Origin: an uncultured Eubacteriales bacterium
Lineage (GTDB): Bacteria > Bacillota > Clostridia > Oscillospirales > Oscillospiraceae
DNA length: 64,000 nt
Reading direction: 5' to 3'
NCBI GenBank assembly: GCA_900544295.1
Contig: UQUO01000003.1
Span: 101,145-165,144 of the forward strand
Part shown: positions 8,289 to 17,031 of the stretch, piece after piece
How positions within the stretch are numbered: position 1 is the stretch's first letter
Layout: every line of letters starts with the position of its first letter
Position numbers and translations under genes: made by a program
The notes under the pieces: model-generated
Told to the model about the DNA's origin: nothing
Database searches by the model: none
What the model saw: only the letters and a program-made list of their open reading frames with translations

Positions 8289-8893
8289 GCGAACAGACAC
8301 CAAAACAGGAACGGCGTAGCTTTGGCAGGCTGTTCGATCTTCTGTTTCCACTTGTAAAAGCATTTTATCCAATGCGCTGCCGCGGCAAGGAGAATATCCC
8401 GGAAGGCCCCGCCGTGGTCTGCGCGAACCACTCCAACTATATCGACCCCCTGCTGGTCGCCGCTGCCTTCGGCAAGGAGAACTATATGCACTTCATGGCG
8501 AAGCTGGAGCTCCAGCGCGTGCCGGTCGTCGGCGCCGTGCTCAAAAAGTGCGGTATCTGTTTTGTGGACAGGGGCAAGAGCGACATCGACGCTGTTAGGA
8601 GTATGATGCGCTACCTCAAGCGCGGCGAGAAGGTTTTTATATTCCCGGAAGGCACGCGCGTGGAGCACGACAACGAGGTCGAGGCCAAGACCGGCGCCGT
8701 GAGAATAGCGTCAAAGATGAAAGTGCCGATATTGCCGGTGTACATCCCGCGAGGGAAGAAGATATTCGGCCGCGTCGAGCTGCTTGTTGGCAAACCGTAT
8801 ACCGTTGAGGGCAAGACGCACGAAGAGTATCTGCGGCTGGCGGACGGGGTCATGGAGCGCATATATGAGCTGAGGGACGGGACGAACGGATGA
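8285..8893 (+). CDS. plsC: 1-acyl-sn-glycerol-3-phosphate acyltransferase
   Basis: A 202-aa lysophosphatidic-acid acyltransferase of phospholipid synthesis, membrane-associated through its hydrophobic N-terminal third. The catalytic HX4D box is NHSNYID. Motif III is FPEGTR, and a later VPILPVYIP matches motif IV. The GTG at 8285 overlaps the cmk stop (GTGA), and the gene's stop overlaps the ispH start, so three genes are translationally linked. Confidence 0.9.
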   Translation: MSEQTPKQERRSFGRLFDLLFPLVKAFYPMRCRGKENIPEGPAVVCANHSNYIDPLLVAAAFGKENYMHFMAKLELQRVPVVGAVLKKCGICFVDRGKSDIDAVRSMMRYLKRGEKVFIFPEGTRVEHDNEVEAKTGAVRIASKMKVPILPVYIPRGKKIFGRVELLVGKPYTVEGKTHEEYLRLADGVMERIYELRDGTNG

Positions 8894-11043
8894 CGCGGAT
8901 AACACTGGCAAAGAGCGCGGGTTTTTGTTTCGGAGTTTCCCGCTCGGTAGATATGGCGGAAAAGCTGCTGGAGAGCGGCCCGTGCAAGTGCCTAGGACCG
9001 CTCATACATAACGAGGAGGTCGTAGCATCTCTGGCCGCGCGCGGGCTGGAGGTCATTTCAAGCCCTGAAGAGGCCGGGCCTGGCGACAGGGTGCTGATAC
9101 GTTCTCACGGCGTTTCAAGGGCCGTGGAGGACGCCCTGCGCGACGCCGGGGCGGAGATAACGGACGCCACATGTCCCAACGTGGCGCGCATACATCGCCT
9201 CGTGGCCGAGGCCTCGGCGGAGGGAAGGCAGGTCATAGTTGTCGGCGCGGCTGACCATCCTGAGGTCCGGGCCATATGCGGCCGCTGCAAGGACCCCGTG
9301 GTGGTCGCAAACGCGGCTGAAATGGAGAACTGGCTCCAATGCAATGTCGAAAAACATACAGAACCCATTACAGTTGTCGTACAGACTACTCAAACTGAAA
9401 AGAATCTCCGCGAGTGTAAAAAATTAATAAAAAAATGGTGTACAAAAGCGGAATTCTTTGATACAATATGCTTTGCTACGTCCATTAGGCAAGAGGAGGC
9501 AGTAAAACTGGCCTCCACATGTGGAGCGATGGTAGTCATTGGCGGGAAAAATAGCGCCAATAGCCTGCATTTGGCCGAGCTGTGTGCGGAGAGGTGCGCC
9601 AACACGCAATTCGTGGAAAATTCCGCGCAGCTCGACATCGGCGCCCTTCGCGGCGTCGGGGAGATAGGCATGACTGCCGGCGCATCCGCGCCGTCGTGGA
9701 TAATCAAGGAGGTACTGGATAAGATGAGCGACGAGATCCTGATTCAAGAGAACCCTGAGGCTGTCCCTGTTGAGGAGACGCCGGTGCAGGCGGCAGCGCC
9801 TGTAGAAGAGGCGGCGCCCGCCGTCGAGGCAGAGGAGGCGGCAGCAGCCCCCGCTGAGAAGAGCTTCGATGAGATGCTGGAGGATTCTCTTAAAACGATA
9901 TATAACGGGGACAAGGTCAGCGGCGTTGTCGTTGCCATAACCCCGACCGAGGTCAGCATAGACCTCGGCACGAAATACTCCGCATTCATCCCCACCACCG
10001 AGTTCACCGAAGACGGCGCTGTTAAGCTTGAGGATGCCGTGCATGTCGGCGATACGGTCGAGGCCATGGTAGTCCGCGTGAACGATGTCGAGGGCACGGC
10101 GCAGCTCTCCAAGAAGCGCATGGACGCCGTCAAGAACTGGGCGGACATCGAGGCCGCGCAGGAGGCCGGCTCCGTCGTTGAAGGCATCGTCACCGAGGAG
10201 AATAAGGGCGGCGTGGTCGTGTCCGTGAAGGGCATCCGCGTTTTCGTTCCCGCCTCCCAGTCCGGCCTGCCGAAGGACACCCCGATGACCGAGCTCGTGA
10301 AGCAGAAGGTCAGGCTCAAGATAACCGAGGTCAACCGCGGCCGCAGGCGTGTGGTCGGCTCCATCCGTGCCGTGCTGCAGCGCGAGCGCAAGGAGAAGGC
10401 CGAGGCCGTTTGGAACGAGATCGAAGTCGGCAAGGTCTACAAGGGCGTCGTGAAGAGCCTGACGAGCTACGGCGCGTTCGTGGACATCGGCGGCATTGAC
10501 GGCATGGTCCACGTCTCCGAGCTGAGCTGGAGCCGCATCAAGAACCCCGCCGAGGTCGTCTCCGTGGGCGACGAGCTTGAGGTCTACGTCATCGGCTTTG
10601 ACCGTGATGCGAAGCGTATCTCCCTTGGCTACAAGAAGGCGGAGGACAACCCCTGGACCAAGTTTGTCAACACCTACAGCGTTGGCGACATAGCGAAGGT
10701 CAAGGTCGTGAAGCTCATGCCCTTCGGCGCCTTTGCCGAGGTTATGCCGGGCGTTGACGGCCTGATCCACATCAGCCAGATAGCCAACCGCCGCATCGGC
10801 AAGCCCGATGAGGTCCTCACCGTAGGCGACGTTGTCGATGTCAAGGTCACCGCCATCGACAATGACAAGCAGAAGATAAGCCTCTCCATCCGCGCGCTGT
10901 CCGAGCCGGAACCGGCTCCGCGCCGTGCCGCCGAGCCTGAGGCTCCCGTAGTCCCCGCGGAGGACGCGCTGGTCTATGAGGTCTCCGAGACCGGCGAAGC
11001 CACCGGCAACATCCCTGAGGATGTCCCCGGCGTCGAGGAATAA
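8890..11043 (+). CDS. ispH: Fused IspH (HMBPP reductase) and ribosomal protein S1
   Basis: A 717-aa two-function protein. Residues about 1-280 are IspH, the last enzyme of the MEP isoprenoid pathway: iron-sulfur ligands C13, C95 and C194, the QTTQTEKN motif and an SANS motif are present. An Ala/Glu/Pro-rich linker (about 290-330) follows, then four S1 RNA-binding repeats starting with GDKVSGVVV, plus a disordered acidic tail. This fusion is known from Clostridia. Bases about 9340-9540, which encode the third IspH cysteine region, are markedly AT-richer than the rest and use AAA/ATA/TTA codons. A strong terminator follows. Confidence 0.93.
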   Translation: MTRITLAKSAGFCFGVSRSVDMAEKLLESGPCKCLGPLIHNEEVVASLAARGLEVISSPEEAGPGDRVLIRSHGVSRAVEDALRDAGAEITDATCPNVARIHRLVAEASAEGRQVIVVGAADHPEVRAICGRCKDPVVVANAAEMENWLQCNVEKHTEPITVVVQTTQTEKNLRECKKLIKKWCTKAEFFDTICFATSIRQEEAVKLASTCGAMVVIGGKNSANSLHLAELCAERCANTQFVENSAQLDIGALRGVGEIGMTAGASAPSWIIKEVLDKMSDEILIQENPEAVPVEETPVQAAAPVEEAAPAVEAEEAAAAPAEKSFDEMLEDSLKTIYNGDKVSGVVVAITPTEVSIDLGTKYSAFIPTTEFTEDGAVKLEDAVHVGDTVEAMVVRVNDVEGTAQLSKKRMDAVKNWADIEAAQEAGSVVEGIVTEENKGGVVVSVKGIRVFVPASQSGLPKDTPMTELVKQKVRLKITEVNRGRRRVVGSIRAVLQRERKEKAEAVWNEIEVGKVYKGVVKSLTSYGAFVDIGGIDGMVHVSELSWSRIKNPAEVVSVGDELEVYVIGFDRDAKRISLGYKKAEDNPWTKFVNTYSVGDIAKVKVVKLMPFGAFAEVMPGVDGLIHISQIANRRIGKPDEVLTVGDVVDVKVTAIDNDKQKISLSIRALSEPEPAPRRAAEPEAPVVPAEDALVYEVSETGEATGNIPEDVPGVEE

Positions 11044-11063
11044 GGCGAAAATTGCAGAGTAAG

Positions 11064-11094
11064 CGCCCGCCGTACCCGCGGCGGGCGTTTTTTT
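11064..11094 (+). terminator. Rho-independent terminator after ispH-rpsA
   Basis: A 9-bp GC stem (11064-11072 with 11079-11087) is followed by seven T residues. It closes the cmk-plsC-ispH operon. Confidence 0.9.
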
Positions 11095-11125
11095 ATAGTT
11101 TTTAGGCGAAGCTAGCGTATTTTCC

Positions 11126-11154
11126 TTGCTAAAATGTAACTGAATGTGTATAAT
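11126..11154 (+). promoter_or_regulatory. SigA-type promoter upstream of carD
   Basis: TTGCTA at 11126-11131 and TATAAT at 11149-11154 are separated by 17 nt, in an AT-rich gap between a terminator and the carD start. The -10 is a perfect consensus. Confidence 0.75.
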
Positions 11155-11202
11155 TGTTAATAGAATTGTAAGAAATGGGCCTGATGGGAAACGGAGGCTG
11201 AA

Positions 11203-11688
11203 ATGACTTTCCGCGTGGGAGACAGGATCGCCCACCCCATGCACGGAGCGGGCGTGATCGACAGCGTTGTGAAGAGGAAGATTAACGGGACCGAGCGGGA
11301 TTATTATGTCCTTAAGCTGCCGGCTGGTGACATGCTGGTCATGATACCGGTCGATACCAGCGCAGAAATTGGGGTGAGGCCCATAGTTGACGCGGACGAG
11401 GCCGAGAAGATACTGGGCTCCATACCCGGCCTTGAGATCGAAATGACCCAGAACTGGAACAAGCGCTACAGGGAGAACATGCTCAAGATAAAAAGCGGGA
11501 ACCTTCTTGAGGTAGCCGCAGTCGTAAAAGGGCTAATGCAGAGGGATAAAGAGCGGGGCCTTTCCACAGGGGAGCGGAAAATGCTGCACTCGGCAAAGCA
11601 GATACTCATTTCCGAGATAGTTCTGTCGGAAAGCGCCAGTTATGAGGAGGTTGAGGAGCGGCTGAACAGCGCGCTCGTCTGCTCCTGA
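11203..11688 (+). CDS. CarD/CdnL-family transcription regulator
   Basis: A 161-aa protein with the N-terminal CarD/CdnL/TRCF RNA-polymerase-interacting fold (FRVGDRIAHPMHGAGVIDSV, then DYYVLKLPAGDMLVMIPVD). An all-helical C-terminal half carries WNKRYREN, where family members contact promoter DNA near the -10 element. CarD proteins bind the beta subunit and stabilise open complexes. It is transcribed from its own promoter at 11126-11154 and precedes ispD, an order seen in other Clostridia. The start ATG 11203 follows GGAGGCTGAA. Confidence 0.88.
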   Translation: MTFRVGDRIAHPMHGAGVIDSVVKRKINGTERDYYVLKLPAGDMLVMIPVDTSAEIGVRPIVDADEAEKILGSIPGLEIEMTQNWNKRYRENMLKIKSGNLLEVAAVVKGLMQRDKERGLSTGERKMLHSAKQILISEIVLSESASYEEVEERLNSALVCS

Positions 11689-11741
11689 TAAGAACCGGGG
11701 CGGCTAAGTCCGCCCCATAACCATGTCTGAACGAGGTACAT

Positions 11742-12461
11742 ATGTTCAAGAGACCTGAAAAGCAGGCCGAAAGGCCATATTGCGCCGCCGTGGTAGTCGC
11801 GGCGGGCAGCGGCACGCGAATGGGAGCGGATAAGCTCTTTATGCAGCTGGGCGGCTGCACGGTCATAGAGCGCACTCTCGCCGCGCTGGATGAGAGCGAG
11901 TGGATAGATGAGATAGTCGTCGCCACACAGAGCGAGAAGATCACCACCATAGCCGCACTTGCACGGGAACGCGGAATACGAAAGCTAAAATGCGTAGTCG
12001 AGGGCGGCGCGGACAGGACAGCTTCTGCCTGGGCCGGGGTGCGCGAGTGCTCGGAGCGCGCGGAGCTTATCGCAATACACGACGCGGCGCGACCCCTCGT
12101 CACTGAGGAGATAATAGAGCGCGCGGTGCGCGCTGCGGCGGAGCGCGGCGCGGCAGCCCCTGCCATACACGTGAAGGACACAGTGCGCCAGGCCCGCGGC
12201 GGCAGGGTGCTCAGGACCCTGGAGCGGGACGAGCTCTATCTCATGCAGACGCCGCAGGTTTTCCGCGCGGAGCTAATACGCGCCGCGCTTGGCGACGCTG
12301 CCAGGCTCGGCATCTCGCTTACGGACGACTGTGCAGCCGTCATGCTCATGGACGCCGAGGTTTTCCTCGTCGAGGGTTCTGAGGAAAATCTGAAGCTCAC
12401 GACCCCGGCGGATATTTACGCCGCCTCAGCAATAATAGATGCAAGGGGGGACTTCCTGTGA
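11742..12461 (+). CDS. ispD: 2-C-methyl-D-erythritol 4-phosphate cytidylyltransferase
   Basis: A 239-aa MEP-pathway enzyme that couples CTP to methylerythritol phosphate. The nucleotide-binding motif [14 protein letters not shown] is near the N-terminus. [19 protein letters not shown] and LTDDCAAVM are the expected later blocks. It starts at ATG 11742 after an ACGAGGT Shine-Dalgarno. Its stop overlaps the ispF start. With ispF and the ispH fusion, three MEP genes lie within 4 kb. Confidence 0.94.
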   Translation: MFKRPEKQAERPYCAAVVVAAGSGTRMGADKLFMQLGGCTVIERTLAALDESEWIDEIVVATQSEKITTIAALARERGIRKLKCVVEGGADRTASAWAGVRECSERAELIAIHDAARPLVTEEIIERAVRAAAERGAAAPAIHVKDTVRQARGGRVLRTLERDELYLMQTPQVFRAELIRAALGDAARLGISLTDDCAAVMLMDAEVFLVEGSEENLKLTTPADIYAASAIIDARGDFL

Positions 12462-12928
12462 GGATAGGAACGGGTTACGACGTCCACAGGCTCGTGGCGG
12501 GCCGGAAGCTGATACTCGGCGGAGTGGAGATACCCTATGAAAAGGGTCTGTTGGGACACTCGGATGCGGACGTTTTGGTCCACGCCGTCATGGATGCCCT
12601 GTTGGGGGCGGCGGCACTGGGCGACATAGGCGGGCATTTCCCGGACAGCGACCCGCGTTATGAGGGCGCAGACAGCCTGGCCCTTTTGCGGGAGGTGTGC
12701 CGTATCCTGCGTGAGGCGGGCTTTGAACCAGGGAACGTGGATGCCACGATCGTCGCGCAGGCGCCGAAGCTGGCGCCGCACATCCCCGCCATGCGCCGTA
12801 ACATCGCCGCAGCCATGGGTTTGGATACTTCCTGCGTCAGCGTCAAGGCCACAACGGAGGAGCGGCTCGGTTTCACCGGGGAGGGCCTGGGAATAGCCGC
12901 GCAGGCGGCCGCGCTCATAGATGGTTGA
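12458..12928 (+). CDS. ispF: 2-C-methyl-D-erythritol 2,4-cyclodiphosphate synthase
   Basis: A 156-aa zinc-dependent lyase that acts after IspD/IspE in isoprenoid precursor synthesis. The metal-binding GYDVHRL at the N-terminus, [20 protein letters not shown] and the C-terminal [12 protein letters not shown] are diagnostic, and the length is exactly typical. The GTG start at 12458 overlaps the ispD stop (GTGA). Confidence 0.95.
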   Translation: MRIGTGYDVHRLVAGRKLILGGVEIPYEKGLLGHSDADVLVHAVMDALLGAAALGDIGGHFPDSDPRYEGADSLALLREVCRILREAGFEPGNVDATIVAQAPKLAPHIPAMRRNIAAAMGLDTSCVSVKATTEERLGFTGEGLGIAAQAAALIDG

Positions 12929-13004
12929 TGTCAAAAGGCTTCGTACCGCATAGAATGAGTTGGAGGCGCGCAACGCCTTCATCCATTTGCGGGAGGAACC
13001 TTTT

Positions 13005-13256
13005 ATGAGATATATCATCATGTGCCGCTCCCAGACCTATGCGCAGCGGGCCTCGCGACTGCTCGAACGCTCGGGTATAACAGCGCCCATGTCCCGCGCG
13101 CCGCAGGGCCTTTCCGGTACCGGCTGCGCCTGGTGCGTGCGGGTGAACGAGGCGAGGTTCCAGCAGGCGCTGGGCGTCCTCCGGCGTTCGGGCGCAAGCT
13201 TCGGCAAGCTTTTCCGTGAGGAGGAGGACGGCAAGTATTCGGAGGTGGCGGGATGA
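13005..13256 (+). CDS. DUF3343 small protein, putative Se/S carrier
   Basis: An 83-aa protein starting RYIIMCRSQTYAQRASRLL, with GTGCAWCVRVNEARF in the middle, the pattern of DUF3343. Such proteins resemble a ferredoxin-like/TusA-like fold and are often predicted to carry sulfur or selenium. The two cysteines of CAWC are candidate carrier residues. ATG 13005 follows GGGAGGAACC at good spacing. Its stop overlaps the start of the cysteine-desulfurase-like gene, so the two proteins are probably made together. The functional reading is inference from this pairing. Confidence 0.75.
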   Translation: MRYIIMCRSQTYAQRASRLLERSGITAPMSRAPQGLSGTGCAWCVRVNEARFQQALGVLRRSGASFGKLFREEEDGKYSEVAG

Positions 13257-14383
13257 TTTACCTCGACAGCGCCGCCACCAGTCTGTTAAAGCCGCGGAGC
13301 GTTCCCGCGGCGGTGCTGGGAGCCGTGCGGAGCATGGCAAGCCCAGGCAGGGGCGGGCACAAGCCCGCGCTGCTGGCTGCCGAAACTGCTTATGACTGCC
13401 GCTGCCTGCTGGCCGAGCTGTTTTCTGCCCCCGGGCCTGAGAACGTAGTGTTTACGATGAACGCCACCCACGCGCTGAACATAGCCCTGTCCAGCCTGGT
13501 TTCAAAGGGCGACAGGGTGGTTGTCTCCGGCTGGGAGCATAACGCCGTGACCCGTCCCCTTCATATGCTGGGCGCGGAGATAGACGTTGCGCGCGCCCCG
13601 CTTTTCGACACCGCGGCGACGCTGGAGGCCTTCCGGCGGCGCATACCCGGTGCAAAGGCCGTCGTGTGTACGCATGTTTCAAATGTCTTCGGCTTCGTCC
13701 TGCCGGTGTACGACATCGCGCGGCTGTGCAGGGAGGCGGGCGTGCCGTTCGTGCTGGACGCCTCGCAGTCCGCAGGCGTGCTGGACGTGGATATGTCCCG
13801 CCTGGGCGCAGAGTTTATAGCCATGCCGGGCCACAAGGGCCTGCTCGGCCCTCAGGGGACGGGCGTTCTGCTCTGCCGGGAGGGCGCGAAGCCGCTCATG
13901 GCCGGCGGAACCGGTTCGGAGAGCCGGAGCCAGACAATGCCGGACTTTCTGCCTGATATGCTTGAGGCCGGGACGCACAATATACCCGGCATAGCGGGAC
14001 TCATGGCCGGCGCGGAGTTCGTCCGGACCAGGGGCGTGGAGAGCATAGGCGCGCACGAGCGCGGGCTGCTGCAAAGGCTCGCCAGGGCGCTGGAGTCCGT
14101 GCCGGAGCTTGAGGTATTTGCCTCGAAGGAGCCGAGCGCCCAGTCCGGAGTGCTTTCTGTACGTCACCCGCGCATAGGCAGCGAGGAGCTGGGGGCGGAA
14201 CTGGGACGCCGGGGCGTCTGCGTCCGCGCCGGCCTGCACTGCGCGCCTCTGGCTCACGAGAGCGCCGGGACCATCGAGAACGGTACGGTCAGATTGAGTT
14301 TTTCGCCCTTCAACAGCTCTGCGGACGCGGACAGGGCGGCAGCCCAGCTCAGAGCATCGGTCAAATCGTTGCTGGACGATTAA
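13253..14383 (+). CDS. Cysteine desulfurase/selenocysteine lyase family aminotransferase V
   Basis: A 376-aa PLP enzyme. YLDSAATSLLKP is the family N-terminus, the PLP lysine lies in AMPGHKGLLGPQGTG, and the candidate catalytic cysteine is in AGLHCAPLAH. HNAVTRPL supplies the usual histidine. These match class-V aminotransferases of the CsdB-like subgroup, which release sulfur or selenium from (seleno)cysteine. Coupling to the DUF3343 carrier upstream suggests a transfer pair. Which chalcogen is moved is not visible; no selD or selA is in the window. Confidence 0.82.
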   Translation: MIYLDSAATSLLKPRSVPAAVLGAVRSMASPGRGGHKPALLAAETAYDCRCLLAELFSAPGPENVVFTMNATHALNIALSSLVSKGDRVVVSGWEHNAVTRPLHMLGAEIDVARAPLFDTAATLEAFRRRIPGAKAVVCTHVSNVFGFVLPVYDIARLCREAGVPFVLDASQSAGVLDVDMSRLGAEFIAMPGHKGLLGPQGTGVLLCREGAKPLMAGGTGSESRSQTMPDFLPDMLEAGTHNIPGIAGLMAGAEFVRTRGVESIGAHERGLLQRLARALESVPELEVFASKEPSAQSGVLSVRHPRIGSEELGAELGRRGVCVRAGLHCAPLAHESAGTIENGTVRLSFSPFNSSADADRAAAQLRASVKSLLDD

Positions 14384-14389
14384 ATTGAG

Positions 14390-14418
14390 TTGCTATTTGC
14401 ATTTGGTTATTATATAAT
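14390..14418 (+). promoter_or_regulatory. SigA-type promoter upstream of cdaA, with leader hairpin
   Basis: TTGCTA (14390-14395), a 17-nt spacer and TATAAT (14413-14418): the same -35, spacing and -10 as the carD promoter. An 8-bp GC hairpin (14437-14444 with 14448-14455) lies in the short leader before the cdaA start. Confidence 0.75.
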
Positions 14419-14484
14419 ATTATGACAAATCGCCGCGCCCCGGCCCAGCCGGGGCCGCACCAATGATTTTGTGGGGACAGGCTT

Positions 14485-15357
14485 ATGGGACAATTAGCTG
14501 ATATAATTTCCAACGCCATAAACTACATGAAGACCGCGCAGGTCTCGGATATCATCGATATCATCCTTGTCGCCGTGCTCATATACGTCGCCATAGGGCT
14601 CATCCGCCGCACCAACACCACGCGGCTGGCCCGGGGCATAGTGTTTATCATCCTGGCCCTCTGGCTCTCTGACCTCTTGAAGTTCCGGATGATAAATTCT
14701 CTGCTCAAGACGACTGTGGAGCTCGGTTTTATCGCGCTGGTCATCATCTTCCAGCCGGAGCTGCGCCGCCTGTTGGAGAGGATGGGCAGCGGGCGCTTCG
14801 TGTATTTCTTCGGGGGTAGCTCCGCGCCGCTGACACTGGATACGGTCGTCACGCAGACAGTGCTGGCCTGCGCCTCTATGTCCGATTCGCGCACCGGCGC
14901 GCTCATAGTCTTTGAACGGGCCATAAGCCTGAACGAGCAGATGAGCACCGGCACGATCGTGAACGCGGACGTGACGAGCGAGCTGCTGCGCAACATCTTC
15001 TTTGTCAAGGCTCCGCTTCACGACGGCGCGGCAATAATCAGGGAGGACAGGCTTGCCGCAGCGGGCTGCATGCTCCCGCTCTCGCAGAATGCCAGCCTGA
15101 GCAGCGACCTCGGCATGAGGCACCGCGCGGGCATCGGCATGAGCGAGCACTCGGACGCCGTGGTCGTCATCGTCTCGGAGGAGACGGGTTCCATCTCCGT
15201 TGCCATGGACGGCATGCTCAAGCGCCACCTCACCCCTGAAATGCTGGAGAAGATACTCAGAACGGAGCTGCTGCCGGATACCGAGGGCGAGCAGAAGCGT
15301 GGCCTCGCCGGTTTTGTCGCTTCGCTCAAGTCCATTAGGGTGAAGAAAAATGACTAA
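14485..15357 (+). CDS. cdaA: Diadenylate cyclase CdaA
   Basis: A 290-aa membrane enzyme that makes cyclic di-AMP from two ATP. Three hydrophobic helices fill the first 90 residues or so. The DisA_N catalytic domain then carries the DGA motif (LHDGAAII) and the RHR motif (MRHRAGIGMSEHSDAVVVIVSEETG). The stop overlaps the start of cdaR, its usual regulator. Cyclic di-AMP controls osmolyte and cell-wall balance in Firmicutes; glmM, often the third gene of this operon, is absent here. Confidence 0.94.
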   Translation: MGQLADIISNAINYMKTAQVSDIIDIILVAVLIYVAIGLIRRTNTTRLARGIVFIILALWLSDLLKFRMINSLLKTTVELGFIALVIIFQPELRRLLERMGSGRFVYFFGGSSAPLTLDTVVTQTVLACASMSDSRTGALIVFERAISLNEQMSTGTIVNADVTSELLRNIFFVKAPLHDGAAIIREDRLAAAGCMLPLSQNASLSSDLGMRHRAGIGMSEHSDAVVVIVSEETGSISVAMDGMLKRHLTPEMLEKILRTELLPDTEGEQKRGLAGFVASLKSIRVKKND

Positions 15358-16594
15358 GAAAAAAAGCAAGCTGTTTGACAGCAGGATTCTCTGGGCGATA
15401 GCCTCCATAGTCGCGTCACTGTTCATATGGGTCTATATAACCGGCACTCAGGAGGAGTCCATTGAAAAGACCTTCAACAACGTCGAGGTCCAGTTCATTG
15501 GGGAGGACACGCTCCAGGCCTCGCGCGGCTATGTAATAAACAACATCAGCGCCGAGACCGTCTCTGTGAAGATAAGCGGCACACGGCGGAATATCGGCTC
15601 CCTCTCGGCATCAGACGTCAAGGCCACGATAGACGTCTCGCTCATTAGCACGACTGGGACGATAACCCAGTACTACACACTGACCTTCCCGGACTCCGTT
15701 GACCCGGACGCTGTCAGCTTGGTCTCAAGCAACCCCAGCGTCATCAGTTTCAACGTCACAAGGATGTCCAGTAAGGAAGTCCCGGTCGAGGTCCAGTGGG
15801 AAGGCAGTACGGCCGAGGGCTATATTGCGGAGGATGTGGAGTTTGAGCCGAGCGTCGTCACCATCAGTGGCCCCGAGTCCGAGCTTGAGAACATCGAATA
15901 CGTCTACGCCGTCATGGGCGGGGACGAGCTTACCATGACCCGCACCGCCGAGGTCCCCTTCGTGCTCATGGACAAGGACGACAAGGAGCTGGATTCCAGC
16001 GGCCTTGAGTTCGACGTGGACACCATCTCGGTCACAATACCCATCAGCATGATGAAGGAAGTCCCGCTCTACGTCCAGTGCAGCTACGGCGCGGGCGCAA
16101 CGGAGGAAAACACCTTCATCAAAATCGAGCCGAGCACCATCACCATCTCCGGCGACACCTCCGTCGTCAGCAGCATAAACCGCATCGACGTCGCCACCAT
16201 AGACCTCACGGACTTCGCCCTCACGCTTCAGGACACCTACGCTATCCCGATCCCGAACGACGTCGAGAACGTCACGGGCATAACGGAGGCCAAGGTCACC
16301 ATCGAGATCCAGGGCGTCTCCACAAAACAGGTCACGGCCACGAACTTCAGCTATACGGGCCTGCCGGACAGGTACTCCGTGGAGGAGATAATCACCCAGA
16401 GCCTTGAGGTCAAGGTCCGAGGAACGCAGGAGGTGCTCGACCAGATCCAGTCCTCGAACATCCGCGTGGTGGCCGATTTGTCCGAGATATCCCAGACAGG
16501 CATCATGTACGTTCCGGTCCGGGTCATCGTGGACGGGTTCACAGACGCGGGCGCCGTGGGCGACTATATGATAGCCATCAAAATTCGCAGTTAG
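15350..16594 (+). CDS. cdaR: CdaR, YbbR-domain regulator of CdaA
   Basis: A 414-aa protein with one N-terminal membrane helix (after MTKKKSKLFDSRILWAIAS) and about four extracellular YbbR repeats, each rich in valine/threonine. Each carries a variant of the pattern VSVxISGxxxxI, as at SVKISGTRRNIGSL and VTISGPESELENI. In other Firmicutes CdaR binds CdaA and tunes its activity. The start overlaps the cdaA stop. Confidence 0.88.
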   Translation: MTKKKSKLFDSRILWAIASIVASLFIWVYITGTQEESIEKTFNNVEVQFIGEDTLQASRGYVINNISAETVSVKISGTRRNIGSLSASDVKATIDVSLISTTGTITQYYTLTFPDSVDPDAVSLVSSNPSVISFNVTRMSSKEVPVEVQWEGSTAEGYIAEDVEFEPSVVTISGPESELENIEYVYAVMGGDELTMTRTAEVPFVLMDKDDKELDSSGLEFDVDTISVTIPISMMKEVPLYVQCSYGAGATEENTFIKIEPSTITISGDTSVVSSINRIDVATIDLTDFALTLQDTYAIPIPNDVENVTGITEAKVTIEIQGVSTKQVTATNFSYTGLPDRYSVEEIITQSLEVKVRGTQEVLDQIQSSNIRVVADLSEISQTGIMYVPVRVIVDGFTDAGAVGDYMIAIKIRS

Positions 16595-16605
16595 GGGGCG
16601 TCCGC

Positions 16606-17031
16606 TTGACGCAGTATGCAATAGTCAAAAAAATCCTCAGCCCTGAAAAGGCGGAGGTTGAGGTGCTCCGCGGCACCGCCTGCGGGGACGACTGCGGCAG
16701 CTGTGAGGTCTGCCACTACGCCTCCAAGATACGTGTCGAGGCCCGCAACCCGATAGGCGCGCAGCGGGGGGACAAGGTCGAGATAAGCACCCAGACCTCC
16801 CGCGTGCTTAGCGCCGCCGTGCTCGTCTACGTTGTACCCTTCGTGCTGTTTTTCATCGGCTACGCAATTGCGGCGTCCCTGAAGCTGAGCGAGGGTTACT
16901 CGATGCTCATGAGTTTTGCGTTCTTCGCCGTCGGCTTCGTGGTTATCGCCCTCGTGGGCAGGCGGCACAAGAAGAACCCGATAACCTACGAGATAACAAA
17001 TATCATCGGATGCGGGGCGGAAAGCGTATGA
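16606..17031 (+). CDS. RseC/SoxR-reducing-system family membrane protein
   Basis: A 141-aa protein with an N-terminal cysteine cluster CGDDCGSCEVC (about residues 26-36), a small beta-rich segment and two membrane helices (about 67-87 and 97-117). This is the architecture of RseC/RsxC-associated proteins. In proteobacteria RseC links redox complexes to envelope stress signalling; in Clostridia its role is unproven. The start is TTG 16606 with AGGGGGCG upstream. The stop shares bases with the yicC start. Confidence 0.8.
   Translation: MTQYAIVKKILSPEKAEVEVLRGTACGDDCGSCEVCHYASKIRVEARNPIGAQRGDKVEISTQTSRVLSAAVLVYVVPFVLFFIGYAIAASLKLSEGYSMLMSFAFFAVGFVVIALVGRRHKKNPITYEITNIIGCGAESV

Noticed and set aside
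8890..11043. Frameshift or assembly error joining ispH and rpsA
   Set aside because: The IspH-S1 fusion is a known clostridial arrangement and the linker is continuous and in frame.
9424..11244. A 606-aa open frame on the minus strand opposite ispH-rpsA
   Set aside because: It mirrors a GC-rich coding gene with strong codon bias, has no recognisable motif and no ribosome-binding site, and the plus-strand gene is certain.
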